From: Erythrobacter cryptus DSM 12079
GTDB taxonomy: Bacteria > Pseudomonadota > Alphaproteobacteria > Sphingomonadales > Sphingomonadaceae
DNA: 64,000 bases
Direction of reading: 5' to 3'
NCBI RefSeq assembly: GCF_000422985.1
Contig: NZ_KE383966.1
Coordinates: 289,829-353,828 of the forward strand
A model generated the notes under the pieces. It did not search any database. It saw only the letters and a list, made by a program, of their open reading frames with translations, and was not told the DNA's origin. A program made the translations under genes and the position numbers. This document shows positions 8,650-15,933 of this stretch, piece by piece; within the stretch, counting starts at the first letter, position 1, and every line of letters begins with the position of its first letter.

Positions 8650-8813
8650 GGCCCTGCGATCCCCCTCGTGCCCGGGCGCGATCCTGACACAGCGCCCGGC
8701 ACATGCAAGCCCGCCCGGCCCAAGCGGCGTGCCAGGGGGGCAAACAGCTTTGCCCTTTGCCGCGCGGCGATTATAGGCGTCCCCATGGCACCTGATTGCG
8801 TAAGCCTTGAGGC

Positions 8814-9611
8814 ATGAGCCTCACGCCTGCCCCGTCCTTCGCCCTGCCGCCCCGGTCGTTCCAGCGCGCCGTGGGGCTGGCGCTGGCGCTGGCGATCGCC
8901 GGCGGCTGGGCGGCGATCCATGTGTGGGGCATGTTCATCTTCCGCTTGAGCGCCGCCAACTGGCCGCTCGCGCTGGTGGTGGCCTTTGTGCAGTGCTGGC
9001 TTTCGGTCGGCGTTTTCATCATCTGCCACGATGCCATGCACGGGAGCCTGGTGCCGGGCCGGCCGCGGCTCAATTCGGCGATCGGGGCGGTGCTGCTGGC
9101 GCTCTATGCGGGCTTTGCCTGGAAGCAGCTGCGCGATGCCCATTTTGCCCATCACCGCCTGGCAGGGCGCGCGGGCGATCCCGATTTCGACGAGCACCAT
9201 CCGGATGACTTCTGGCGCTGGTATGCCACTTTCTTCCGCCGCTATTTCGGCTGGCGCTCGATCCTGTTTGTCCACAGCGTGGTGGGGTTTTACTGGCTGG
9301 TGCTGAGGGTTCCGATGGCGCAGATCGTGCTGCTCTATGGCTTGCCCGCGCTCGGCTCCTCGCTCCAGCTGTTCTATTTCGGCACCTTCCGCCCGCATCG
9401 CCACCTGGGCGGGCGCGATGCGGCGGCCTTTGCCGATCACCACAACACCCGCAGCGAGGAATTCGGCACCCTCGCGAGCCTCGCCACCTGCTTTCATTTC
9501 GGCTATCATCTCGAACACCACCGCCGCCCCGACGTACCGTGGTGGGCGCTGCCGGTGGCGCGCCGGGCTGGGGTGGGGCGCGATGAACTTGCCGAGAAGG
9601 TGCCCGCATGA
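8814..9611 (+). CDS. crtW: Beta-carotene ketolase, CrtW type
   Basis: This 265-residue integral-membrane di-iron oxygenase of the fatty-acid-desaturase fold carries the histidine boxes HDAMHG, HFAHH and the C-terminal HLEHHRRPDVPWW. Hydrophobic segments lie around residues 18-45, 50-75, 95-115 and 165-190. CrtW adds 4-keto groups to beta-ionone rings. It overlaps the next gene crtZ by four bases (ATGA), so ketolase and hydroxylase are made together, consistent with astaxanthin-type or related keto-hydroxy carotenoids. Length is typical. The start ATG 8814 is preceded by CTTGAGGC. Confidence 0.9.
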   Translation: MSLTPAPSFALPPRSFQRAVGLALALAIAGGWAAIHVWGMFIFRLSAANWPLALVVAFVQCWLSVGVFIICHDAMHGSLVPGRPRLNSAIGAVLLALYAGFAWKQLRDAHFAHHRLAGRAGDPDFDEHHPDDFWRWYATFFRRYFGWRSILFVHSVVGFYWLVLRVPMAQIVLLYGLPALGSSLQLFYFGTFRPHRHLGGRDAAAFADHHNTRSEEFGTLASLATCFHFGYHLEHHRRPDVPWWALPVARRAGVGRDELAEKVPA

Positions 9612-10147
9612 GCTGGCTCGAGATCGCCCTTACCGTCCTCGCCTCACTGATCGGGATGGAACTGTTCGCCTGGGTGGCGCACAAATACATCATGCATGGT
9701 TGGGGCTGGGCCTGGCACCGCGACCATCACGAGCCGCATGACAAGGTGCTGGAAAAGAACGATCTGTTTGCGGTGGTGTTCGGCACCATCAACGCCGCGA
9801 TGTATATTTTCGGCTCGCTCTACTGGGATTGGCTGTGGTGGTTTGCGGTGGGGATCACGCTTTACGGAGTGATCTACACGCTGGTGCATGATGGCCTTGT
9901 TCACCAGCGCTATTTCAAGTGGGTGCCGCGGAAGGGCTATGCCAAGCGGCTGGTGCAGGCGCACAAGCTCCACCATGCCACCATCGGGAAAGAGGGCGGG
10001 GTGAGCTTCGGTTTCGTCTTCGCCCGCGATCCGGCAAAGCTCAAGGCCGAATTGAAGCGCCAGAAGGAGGCCGGGATTGCGGTGGTGCGCGATAGTGCGG
10101 GCGCGGGCGGGGACGATGCTTTCGAGGTGGTGGGGCGCAACCTCTAG
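9608..10147 (+). CDS. crtZ: Beta-carotene hydroxylase
   Basis: This 179-residue membrane hydroxylase has the diagnostic histidine clusters HKYIMHG, HRDHHEPHD, HDGLVHQR and HKLHHA. These ligate the di-iron centre that adds 3-hydroxyl groups to beta-ionone rings (zeaxanthin formation). It is translationally coupled to crtW. The C-terminal extension of about 20 residues beyond the last histidine box is polar. Its stop and that of the converging small gene share one CTAG. Confidence 0.95.
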   Translation: MSWLEIALTVLASLIGMELFAWVAHKYIMHGWGWAWHRDHHEPHDKVLEKNDLFAVVFGTINAAMYIFGSLYWDWLWWFAVGITLYGVIYTLVHDGLVHQRYFKWVPRKGYAKRLVQAHKLHHATIGKEGGVSFGFVFARDPAKLKAELKRQKEAGIAVVRDSAGAGGDDAFEVVGRNL

Positions 10148-10428
10148 ATTGCGCCTCGAGGTGCGCTAGACCTCCCTTGGCCCGCGGCCAGACCCTCGCC
10201 AGACCGGGTGCATCTCGGTGTTCCACGTGAAACATTGTGAGGCGGGCGTCTGCACCACAGCCATGCCGGAAAGACAGCGATCGCCGCGATCCACGCAGTC
10301 ACCATCGCGCCACGAAAGATGAACCCGGCGCTGGCCTCAAGGCCGATCATCCCGCGCGGATAGCGCGCAAGCGCGGCTGCGAACATGACCGCGAGGCACG
10401 CATGGATGATCTTGTGCGTCGCCTTCAT
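10144..10428 (-). CDS. Small two-helix membrane protein, unknown
   Basis: This 94-residue frame starts with an ATG overlapping the sufE stop (ATGA), a typical coupled arrangement. Two hydrophobic stretches (about residues 8-22 and 38-58) suggest a membrane protein. The C-terminal third is proline, arginine and glycine-rich. It contains the codons that encode the parS-like site, so the tail may be less constrained. No family is recognised. The frame is supported by coupling rather than homology. Confidence 0.55.
   Translation of the reverse strand: MKATHKIIHACLAVMFAAALARYPRGMIGLEASAGFIFRGAMVTAWIAAIAVFPAWLWCRRPPHNVSRGTPRCTRSGEGLAAGQGRSSAPRGAI
10219..10234. promoter_or_regulatory. parS: parS chromosome-partition site
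   Basis: TGTTCCACGTGAAACA fits the bacterial parS consensus TGTTNCACGTGAAACA at every fixed position. ParB nucleates here, and in bacteria such sites cluster near oriC. It is embedded in the 3' part of a small coding frame. A 16-base exact match by chance in 64 kb is very unlikely. No parA/parB genes are in the window. Confidence 0.85.
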
Positions 10429-10832
10429 GCGGCGAGTCTTGCGGCGTGCTCCTTGACCAGCGCGATCATGTTGGGAACCCCTTGGGTGCGGTTGCTCGAC
10501 AGCTGGTTTTTAAGGTCAAAGGGCGCGAGCGCGGCCATGATGTCCATGCCCGCGACCTCGGCCGCGCTCTTGTCCTGCACCGCGGCGATCACCAGCGCCA
10601 CGATGCCCTTGGTGATCGCGGCATTGCTGTCGGCAAGGAAGTGGAGCCGCGCCGGGTCGCTGCCTGCGGGATAGACCCACACCGCCGCCGAACAGCCGCG
10701 CACCAGCGTCGCATCGGTCTTGAGCGCATCGGGCATGGGCTCAAGCTCGCGGCCGAGCTCGATCAGCAGGCGGTAGCGGTCATCGCCGTCGAGAAACTGG
10801 TATTCTTCGAGAATGTCCGAGAGGCTGCGCAT
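10425..10832 (-). CDS. sufE: SufE family protein
   Basis: This 135-residue protein has the SufE core. VRGCSAAVWV carries the sulfur-accepting cysteine, and EEYQFLDGDDRYRLLIELG near the N-terminus and LKNQLSSNRTQGVPNM at the C-terminus are typical. SufE accepts persulfide sulfur from the cysteine desulfurase SufS for Fe-S cluster building. No other suf genes are in the window. ATG 10832 is preferred over a GTG three codons upstream (10841). Confidence 0.93.
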   Translation of the reverse strand: MRSLSDILEEYQFLDGDDRYRLLIELGRELEPMPDALKTDATLVRGCSAAVWVYPAGSDPARLHFLADSNAAITKGIVALVIAAVQDKSAAEVAGMDIMAALAPFDLKNQLSSNRTQGVPNMIALVKEHAARLAA

Positions 10833-10900
10833 GGCGCGCACCTAGTAAGCCTTGTGCGCCATGGCAAAGGGCAATTCGTCCCGCCTCGCCGATCGGCCGA

Positions 10901-11074
10901 TCAGCCGAACAGCCCGCCGGGCCGGGTGAAGGCGTGCCAGATGACATAGAGCCAGCCGAGCAGGCCGTGCAGGATCGCCCAGAGGATCGATTGGTGAAGG
11001 CTCCAGCTGATCGCCACGGCGATCGCGCTGCCCAGCCCGATCCCGGCCTGCGTGGCGGTGGTGCGGGTGCTCAC
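10901..11074 (-). CDS. Tiny psp-operon membrane protein (57 aa)
   Basis: A GTG-started frame overlaps the stop of the preceding gene by four bases (GTGA). The product begins STRTTATQAGIGLG, has one hydrophobic segment with SAIAVAISWS, then an amphipathic aromatic-rich stretch (LHQSILWAILHGLLGWLYV) and ends in RPGGLFG. No homologue is recognised. The coupled overlap and membrane character place it as the last gene of the phage-shock operon. Confidence 0.65.
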   Translation of the reverse strand: MSTRTTATQAGIGLGSAIAVAISWSLHQSILWAILHGLLGWLYVIWHAFTRPGGLFG

Positions 11075-11319
11075 GGGTCCACCCCGCTGGCGATCGCCTC
11101 AAGCTTGCGGATGCGTTCTTTCAGATCAGCCAGTTCGATCCGCGCGCTGCCAAGGCCTGCGCCCTCCTCGCCCGGGCGCGACGGCAGACCGCGCTCCAAC
11201 TCGTGCCGCTTGAGATCGAGCCAGCCCTGCCAGGCCCGCAGCAGCGCCGCGGCGATCACGACCAGGCCGATCAGCCAGGAACTGGCATCGATCAGCGCGG
11301 GGGCAAGAACCGTGGTCAT
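11071..11319 (-). CDS. PspB-like small membrane/coiled-coil protein
   Basis: This 82-residue protein has one N-terminal transmembrane helix (about residues 12-28), a basic linker and a C-terminal amphipathic helix LKERIRKLEAIASG. That helix matches the tails of its neighbours but stops before the EIEALR element they carry. It overlaps both neighbours by four bases. The topology is that of PspB, which senses envelope stress together with PspC. Membership of the psp response is inferred from context. Confidence 0.75.
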   Translation of the reverse strand: MTTVLAPALIDASSWLIGLVVIAAALLRAWQGWLDLKRHELERGLPSRPGEEGAGLGSARIELADLKERIRKLEAIASGVDP

Positions 11320-11630
11320 GCCTTGTCTCCCTCCTCGCTGCGCGCGGGCAGGCTGCGCAGCGCTTCGATCTCGGCGGCGATCCGCGCCTGTTCGCGGGCA
11401 TCGCCGCTGTGGGCGTCGGTGGCGATGCGTTCGAGCACCTTCACCCGTTCCTTGAGGTCAACCAGTTCGCGCCTGGTGGCCTCCAGCTCAACCCGCGCTT
11501 GCCCATCCTCGCGCGGGACCAGCCGTTTGTAGCCATCCTCATCGGTGACGATCCCGGAGCGGGCCTTGGCAAACTCGACGAGGCCTAAGACGATGATCGC
11601 GACGATCGCAACGATCGCCCAGCTGCTCAT
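11316..11630 (-). CDS. PspB-like small membrane/coiled-coil protein
   Basis: This 104-residue protein has a transmembrane helix at residues 3-20 (SSWAIVAIVAIIVLGLVEF), a polar linker and a coiled-coil tail LKERVKVLERIATD followed by AAEIEALRSLP. The tail motif recurs in four adjacent genes. ATG 11630 overlaps the upstream stop (ATGA). Function is not established; it is probably an inner-membrane partner in the Psp response. Confidence 0.75.
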   Translation of the reverse strand: MSSWAIVAIVAIIVLGLVEFAKARSGIVTDEDGYKRLVPREDGQARVELEATRRELVDLKERVKVLERIATDAHSGDAREQARIAAEIEALRSLPARSEEGDKA

Positions 11631-11998
11631 TGCACCTCGCTCCGCTCGCCTTGGCTCTCGGCCAGGTTGGCCAGCGCCCGGTCGCGCAGCGCATCGATCT
11701 CTGCGCCGAGGTGATAGCCGCCATCGGTGACGATCCGCTCGACATTGGCGAGGCGGTCTTTGATGCTGCCAAGCTCGGCGCGCAGCTCGGCGTTCTCCTG
11801 GGTGAGCAGGGTGACGCGGTGGGCGGTCTGCTGGTCGGTGCCTGGCTTCAGGGACTGGCCCCACATGCCTTCGAGCGGATAGCCGTTCTTGATCTTCATC
11901 CGGGTGGTCTGGAACGAGGCGAGGATGCCCATGGCCCCGAGGCCGAAGCCCGCGGCGATGATCCAGCCGATATAGGGCAAGAAGATTTCAAGCTGCAT
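11627..11998 (-). CDS. PspB-like small membrane/coiled-coil protein
   Basis: This 123-residue protein has a transmembrane helix at about residues 8-30, a linker with the NGYPLEGMWG element also seen in the next paralogue (HGYPLEDEWG), and a coiled-coil tail IKDRLANVERIVTDGGY then GAEIDALRDRA. It starts with ATG sharing its A with the preceding TGA. It is clearly paralogous to its neighbour at 11998-12324. Confidence 0.75.
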   Translation of the reverse strand: MQLEIFLPYIGWIIAAGFGLGAMGILASFQTTRMKIKNGYPLEGMWGQSLKPGTDQQTAHRVTLLTQENAELRAELGSIKDRLANVERIVTDGGYHLGAEIDALRDRALANLAESQGERSEVQ

Positions 11999-12324
11999 CA
12001 GATACGCTCCTTGTCGGACGAGATCATCTTGGCATTGGGTGCTTCGCGCAGCGCCTCGATCTCGGCGGCAAGGCCATAGCCGCGATCAGTGACGATTTTC
12101 TCGAGCACCACCAGCCGGTCCTGCATGGCCTCGATCTTGCCATGCAGCTCGCGGTTTTCCGCGATGAGGCGCGCGGTTTGCGCATTGGTGGCAGGTTCGG
12201 TCTTGCCGCCCCACTCGTCTTCCAGCGGATAGCCATGCCGAGCGCGGATCCAGTTGTTGACGATCCAGCCGAAGGTGCAGACCATCACGATCGCGACGAT
12301 AAAGCCAGGGCCTCCGAAATGCAT
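11998..12324 (-). CDS. PspB-like small membrane/coiled-coil protein
   Basis: This 108-residue protein has a transmembrane helix near residues 6-24, the HGYPLEDEWGG linker, and a tail MQDRLVVLEKIVTDRGY followed by AAEIEALREAP. ATG 12324 overlaps the previous stop by one base. A GTG one codon upstream is possible. The close similarity of linker and tail to 11627-11998 points to tandem duplication. Confidence 0.75.
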   Translation of the reverse strand: MHFGGPGFIVAIVMVCTFGWIVNNWIRARHGYPLEDEWGGKTEPATNAQTARLIAENRELHGKIEAMQDRLVVLEKIVTDRGYGLAAEIEALREAPNAKMISSDKERI

Positions 12325-12638
12325 CACGCGCGCTCCTTGCTGGCCAGGTCGAGCGCCACGCCGCTGCTGGCCTCGTCGACCCTGCGGGTATCGCGCAGCG
12401 CCTCGATCTGGGTGGCGATGTCATAGCCGCGGTCGGTGACGATGCGTTCGAGCACCTGCACCCGGTCTTCGAGCCGCTGGATCTGGCTGGCATATTGCGC
12501 GGCCTTCTCGGCGGTCTGCTCGGCAGTGGCGCCGAGCTGCATCTCGGCGATCTTCTGCTGGTGCTTGGTCCAGATCGCGACGATCGGGATCAGAAGCGCA
12601 ACGATCGGGATCATTACCCCCAAGCTTGCAGGATCCAT
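12324..12638 (-). CDS. PspB-like small membrane/coiled-coil protein
   Basis: This 104-residue protein has a transmembrane helix at about residues 7-23 (GVMIPIVALLIPIVAIW). A polar helix rich in Gln/Ala (MQLGATAEQTAEKAAQYASQ) follows, then the shared tail LEDRVQVLERIVTDRGY plus ATQIEALRDTR. It is the first of the repeat-tail genes after pspC, from which it is separated by 36 bases. Confidence 0.75.
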   Translation of the reverse strand: MDPASLGVMIPIVALLIPIVAIWTKHQQKIAEMQLGATAEQTAEKAAQYASQIQRLEDRVQVLERIVTDRGYDIATQIEALRDTRRVDEASSGVALDLASKERA

Positions 12639-12674
12639 GTGGTAATTCCTTTCCCCTGTTGTGCAGGCCCGCGC

Positions 12675-13049
12675 TCAGCGCAGCCGTTCGATCTCGGCGT
12701 TGAGGCGCGGATTGTTGCCGACATAGTGGTGTTCGACCGCTGCCAGGCGCCGATCGATGTCGCGGAAGGCGGCGCGGATCTCGCGCGCGGTGCGCTGCGG
12801 GCTTTGGCGCACGCCCTGCCAGTATTTCTGTTCGCTCTCGTCGCGGTAGAGATGCGGCGGCTTCTTGCTCAGCAGGAAGCCGGCAACGAAATAGGCCAGG
12901 ATCGGCCAGCCCAGACCGAGCGAGAGCGCCACGGTGGCAAGCCGCACCCAGAACACGTTGATGCCGGTGTAATCGGCGATCCCGGCGCACACGCCCATCA
13001 GCCGGGCATTGTGCTTGTCGCGGTAAAGCGTGGTGCGGGGGCTGTTCAC
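12675..13049 (-). CDS. pspC: Phage shock protein C
   Basis: This 124-residue PspC-domain protein has RTTLYRDKHNARLMGVCAGIADYTGINVFWVRL followed by a long hydrophobic helix (about residues 38-62) and a basic cytoplasmic tail. The C-terminal part, DRRLAAVEHHYVGNNPRLNAEIERLR, resembles the coiled-coil tails of the downstream small genes. PspC senses inner-membrane stress and with PspB recruits PspA. GTG start overlaps the pspB stop (GTGA). Confidence 0.9.
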   Translation of the reverse strand: MNSPRTTLYRDKHNARLMGVCAGIADYTGINVFWVRLATVALSLGLGWPILAYFVAGFLLSKKPPHLYRDESEQKYWQGVRQSPQRTAREIRAAFRDIDRRLAAVEHHYVGNNPRLNAEIERLR

Positions 13050-13357
13050 GGGCGGACTCCTTTCTTCTCGGCGATCAGCGCTTCGAGTTCGCGCAGCTGC
13101 TGATTGTCGCGTTCCTGATCGGGGATCAGGCGCCGGGCGGGCGTGAACGACGGATCGTCCGCCGCCACCAGGCGTTCAACCGTGTCCATCCGCTCATCGA
13201 GCCGCTTGGCGAGGTTGTAGAGTTCCTCGAGCAGCACCTCATCATCGGTGGTGATGGTGGCGGCGGTCTTCCACTTGGTGATGTAGTGGAGGATCACCCA
13301 GGGCAGGCCGATGAACAGCGTCGCCATCACCACCACGACATCGAGATCGAACTCCAT
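13046..13357 (-). CDS. pspB: Phage shock protein B
   Basis: This 103-residue protein has an N-terminal transmembrane helix (VVVVMATLFIGLPWVILHYIT) and a cytoplasmic helical domain with LDERMDTVERLVAADDP, the position equivalent to the C-terminal helix of E. coli PspB. It is longer than E. coli PspB (74 residues) because of a charged C-terminal extension. It lies four bases downstream of pspA and overlaps pspC. Confidence 0.85.
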   Translation of the reverse strand: MEFDLDVVVVMATLFIGLPWVILHYITKWKTAATITTDDEVLLEELYNLAKRLDERMDTVERLVAADDPSFTPARRLIPDQERDNQQLRELEALIAEKKGVRP

Positions 13358-13360
13358 CGC

Positions 13361-14047
13361 CTATTCTCCCTTCTTCTCGCCCGACTTGCCGAGCGCCTTC
13401 TTCATCGCCTCAAGCTCGTCATCGATCGCGTCCGAACCGGCGAGCGCGGCAATTTCATCGGCGAGCGACGGCGGGCCGCTCTCGGCGATGCGCAGCGCAT
13501 CGGCGCGGCCCTCGGCATAATCGACCCGCCGTTCGAGCTGGTCGAAGCGGGTCAGCGCTTCATCGGTGCGCTCGGTGCTGAGCAGCGTGCGCAGCTTGAC
13601 CCGGTTCTCGGCGCTTTCGAGCCGCGCGGCGATCGCGGTCTGGCGGCTGCGGGCCTCGCGCAGGCGGTGCTGGAGCTTGGCGATGTCATCCTCATAGGCG
13701 CGCAGGGCATCGTCGAGCACCGCGATCTCGGCCTTGAGCTGCTCGGCCATGTCGGCGGCCTTCTTCTTCTCGACCAGCGCTGCCCGGGCGAGATCCTCGC
13801 GATCCTTGCTGAGCGCCAGCTGCGCCTTTTCGGCCCAGTCGGCCTGGAGCTTTTCCAGCCTCTGGCAGTGGCGGTGCATTTCCTTCTGGTCGGCGATCGT
13901 GCGCGCGGCGCTGGCGCGCACCTCGACCAGGGTTTCCTCCATCTCGAGGATGATCATCCGGATCATCTTGGCCGGGTCATCGGCCTTGTCGAGCATGTCG
14001 TTGAAATTGGCGGCGATGATGTCACGGGTGCGACTGAAAATGCCCAT
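13361..14047 (-). CDS. pspA: Phage shock protein A
   Basis: This 228-residue ESCRT-III-like membrane-binding protein begins MGIFSRTRDIIAANFNDMLDKADDP, the amphipathic helix and domain that bind stressed membrane. Long coiled-coil helices and a conserved IIMIILEMEETLVEVR-type segment follow. In the cytosol PspA holds PspF inactive; on membrane damage it is released and oligomerises on lipid. ATG 14047 with GGAG eight bases upstream is chosen as the start. The frame stays open a further 100 codons upstream to a GTG at 14347. Confidence 0.93.
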   Translation of the reverse strand: MGIFSRTRDIIAANFNDMLDKADDPAKMIRMIILEMEETLVEVRASAARTIADQKEMHRHCQRLEKLQADWAEKAQLALSKDREDLARAALVEKKKAADMAEQLKAEIAVLDDALRAYEDDIAKLQHRLREARSRQTAIAARLESAENRVKLRTLLSTERTDEALTRFDQLERRVDYAEGRADALRIAESGPPSLADEIAALAGSDAIDDELEAMKKALGKSGEKKGE

Positions 14048-14347
14048 GAAGGCTACTCCATCGAGAAACGTGTTGGTCTTGGCGCGCGGGCCGACTCGCT
14101 CGGCCCCTTGCGCGGACCTGTCGGCGCCAGCTTGCGCCTGTGCGGGGCTGCGGCGCAAGGCTTCGATTTCCTCGTCGAGCCGCGAGCGCCGACCCGAGGA
14201 AATCAGGCGGGCGGGACGGGCCGGAGCATCCGTGTCGTGCGCGGCGCGGGTGGGATGCGCGCCGGCGGCATCGGCAGCAGGAGGGGTGGCAGGGGGGACA
14301 TCCTGCCCGCCATGCTCCGGCCCGAAGGGATCGCGAGGATCGCTCAC
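14048..14347 (-). other. Open extension upstream of pspA
   Basis: One hundred codons in frame with pspA, from a GTG one base after the stop of the small upstream gene. The encoded segment is proline/alanine-rich and disordered-looking. It contains SRLDEEIEALRRSP, which matches the EIEALR element in the tails of the downstream psp genes. It may be a genuine N-terminal extension of PspA or an upstream coding remnant. A good internal ribosome site for the canonical start argues that at least some PspA starts at 14047. Confidence 0.45.
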
Positions 14348-14348
14348 C

Positions 14349-14531
14349 TCAGGCGATCTCGACCATCACGCCGGCTTCGGCCGCGGGATGGACCATCGGC
14401 GCGGCGCTGAGCGGACCCGGCTGGATCTGCGAGGAAAGGGCAATCATCAGCGTCATCGCGGCGATGCTGGCGATCGCGGCGTGACCGAGCTTGCTGTTCC
14501 AGAAGCCTGGCGTGGTGTTGCGATGCTGCAT
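14349..14531 (-). CDS. Small membrane protein, first gene of psp operon
   Basis: This 60-residue protein begins MQHRNTTPGFWNSKLGHAAI, followed by a hydrophobic helix (about residues 16-34) and a polar proline-rich end. AGGGAG lies seven bases before the ATG, and the start is about 24 bases after the predicted sigma-54 transcription start. No known family. It is the first gene transcribed from the psp promoter, upstream of pspA. Confidence 0.7.
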   Translation of the reverse strand: MQHRNTTPGFWNSKLGHAAIASIAAMTLMIALSSQIQPGPLSAAPMVHPAAEAGVMVEIA

Positions 14532-14566
14532 GGCGGGTCTCCCTGGTGGTCTTGTCAGCTCCTTTC

Positions 14567-14581
14567 GCAATGACCGTGCCA
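14567..14581 (-). promoter_or_regulatory. Sigma-54 (-24/-12) promoter of psp operon
   Basis: Read on the minus strand the sequence is TGGCACG-GTCA-TTGC, a perfect match to the RpoN consensus with GG and GC ten bases apart. It lies between pspF and the psp genes and points into the psp operon, with a predicted start near 14555. This matches the established control of psp by PspF and sigma-54. Confidence 0.92.
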
Positions 14582-14633
14582 AACTTCGGGAATGGCGGAA
14601 TTGCGCGGTTATCCGACAATTACGGGATCAAGC

Positions 14634-14654
14634 CCTTGGCTATTCTTGCCAAGG
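14634..14654. promoter_or_regulatory. Candidate PspF enhancer (inverted repeat)
   Basis: CCTTGGC-N7-GCCAAGG has perfect 7-base arms (14634-14640 and 14648-14654) and contains CTTGCCAAG. It sits about 80 bases upstream of the psp promoter -12 box and just before pspF. That is where E. coli PspF binds its upstream activating sequences while also repressing its own gene. Binding is inferred from position and symmetry. Confidence 0.5.
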
Positions 14655-14681
14655 CTTGGGAATTTTCACTATAGTTTGGAA

Positions 14682-15725
14682 ATGAAGCTCGAGACCCAGT
14701 TCATCGGCCAATCGGGGGCGTTTCTCGATGCGGTCGAACGCACCAGCCGCGCCGCGGCGATGAACCGCCCGGTGCTGGTGATCGGCGAGCGCGGGACGGG
14801 CAAGGAGCTGATCGCCGAGCGGCTGCACCGCCTCTCCAGTCGCTGGGACGAGCCGTTGGTGACGATGAACTGCGCGGCCCTGCCCGAGACCCTGATCGAG
14901 GCCGAGCTGTTCGGGCACGAGGCCGGGGCCTTCACCGGCGCCACCCGGGCGCGCGCCGGGCGCTTCGAGGAGGCCGACCGCGGCACCTTGTTCCTCGATG
15001 AACTGGGCACGCTCAGCCTGGGCGCGCAGGAGCGCCTGCTGCGCGCGGTGGAATATGGCGAGGTCACCCGCATCGGCGCCTCGCGCCCGATCCGGGTCGA
15101 TGTGCGGATCGTGGCTGCGACCAACGAGGATCTGCCCGCGCTCGCGGCTGCGGGCCGGTTCCGCGCCGACCTTCTTGATCGGCTGAGCTTCGAGGTCATC
15201 ACCCTGCCGCCGCTGCGCGTGCGCGAGGGGGATATCGGGGTGCTGGCCGAATATTTCGGGCGCCGCATGGCCGCCGAACTGGGGTGGGAGCGCTGGCCCG
15301 GCTTTGCCGCGCATGTGATGGATGCGCTCGAGGACTATCCCTGGCCCGGCAATGTGCGCGAGCTGCGCAATGTGGTGGAACGGGCGGTCTATCGCTGGGC
15401 CGATGACGAGGGGCCGATCGCCCATGTCCAGTTCGATCCCTTCGACAGCCCCTGGCGCCCGCGGAGCGCCGAGCCGCGCCGAACTGCCGGCACGGCCCAA
15501 CCCGAACAGCCTGCGCCGCCGCCGCCTCTCGGCAGCGCTGCGATCAACCTCGATGCGGTGGACGACCTGCGCGCCGCCGTCGATGCGCACGAGCGCGCGA
15601 TCCTCCAGCACGCGCTCGGCAAGCACCGCTGGAACCAGCGCCAGACCGCCCGCGCGCTCGGGCTGACCTACGATCAGCTGCGCCACTGCATCCGCAAGCA
15701 TGGGCTGATGGAGGGGCAGGACTGA
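14682..15725 (+). CDS. pspF: Psp operon transcriptional activator
   Basis: This 347-residue sigma-54 enhancer-binding AAA+ protein lacks a receiver domain, as PspF does. Walker A GERGTGKE lies near residue 29, the GAFTGA loop contacting sigma-54 near 82, Walker B LFLDELGTL near 104, and a C-terminal Fis-like helix-turn-helix (WNQRQTARALGLTYDQLRHCIRKHGL). It is transcribed divergently from psp. ATG 14682 gives the family-typical N-terminus; the 30 codons upstream in frame have no family features. A proline-rich linker (about residues 258-285) separates the AAA+ domain and HTH. Confidence 0.93.
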   Translation: MKLETQFIGQSGAFLDAVERTSRAAAMNRPVLVIGERGTGKELIAERLHRLSSRWDEPLVTMNCAALPETLIEAELFGHEAGAFTGATRARAGRFEEADRGTLFLDELGTLSLGAQERLLRAVEYGEVTRIGASRPIRVDVRIVAATNEDLPALAAAGRFRADLLDRLSFEVITLPPLRVREGDIGVLAEYFGRRMAAELGWERWPGFAAHVMDALEDYPWPGNVRELRNVVERAVYRWADDEGPIAHVQFDPFDSPWRPRSAEPRRTAGTAQPEQPAPPPPLGSAAINLDAVDDLRAAVDAHERAILQHALGKHRWNQRQTARALGLTYDQLRHCIRKHGLMEGQD

Positions 15726-15740
15726 GGCGGCTCCTAACGG

Positions 15741-15749
15741 CTTGGCAAG
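15741..15749. promoter_or_regulatory. CTTGGCAAG dyad downstream of pspF
   Basis: This is the complement of the CTTGCCAAG element seen at 739-747 and 14645-14653. It lies in the 208-base gap between pspF and the broken PilZ gene, a gap with no other obvious gene. I see no -24/-12 promoter beside it. Confidence 0.25.
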
Positions 15750-15933
15750 TCTTTCCAATTATTGCCGTCGATCTGTTTGGGGTGAAATGATCGGATGTGC
15801 GGCATTGCAAAAATGTCTCTAGCCTTCTCAACCGGATCGCCCCGGCTGGCCGATCTGCGGCGGCAGCGCGCGATTCGCGGCGCGGGCTGTCACCCTGCCG
15901 CTGCGGTCTGCCCTTGCGGGGGTTGGCCTGAAG

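Noticed and set aside
6859..8817. Plus-strand open frame of 652 codons across the GMC gene
   Set aside because: Antisense shadow of GC-rich codon bias. It has no family features, and the minus-strand gene has clear FAD motifs.
10842..11102. 86-codon minus-strand frame over the last psp gene
   Set aside because: His/Arg-rich translation in a different frame; the 57-residue GTG frame is coupled to the upstream gene and has membrane character.
15741..15775. Second sigma-54 promoter after pspF
   Set aside because: TTGGCAAG is present, but no GC follows at the required ten-base spacing.
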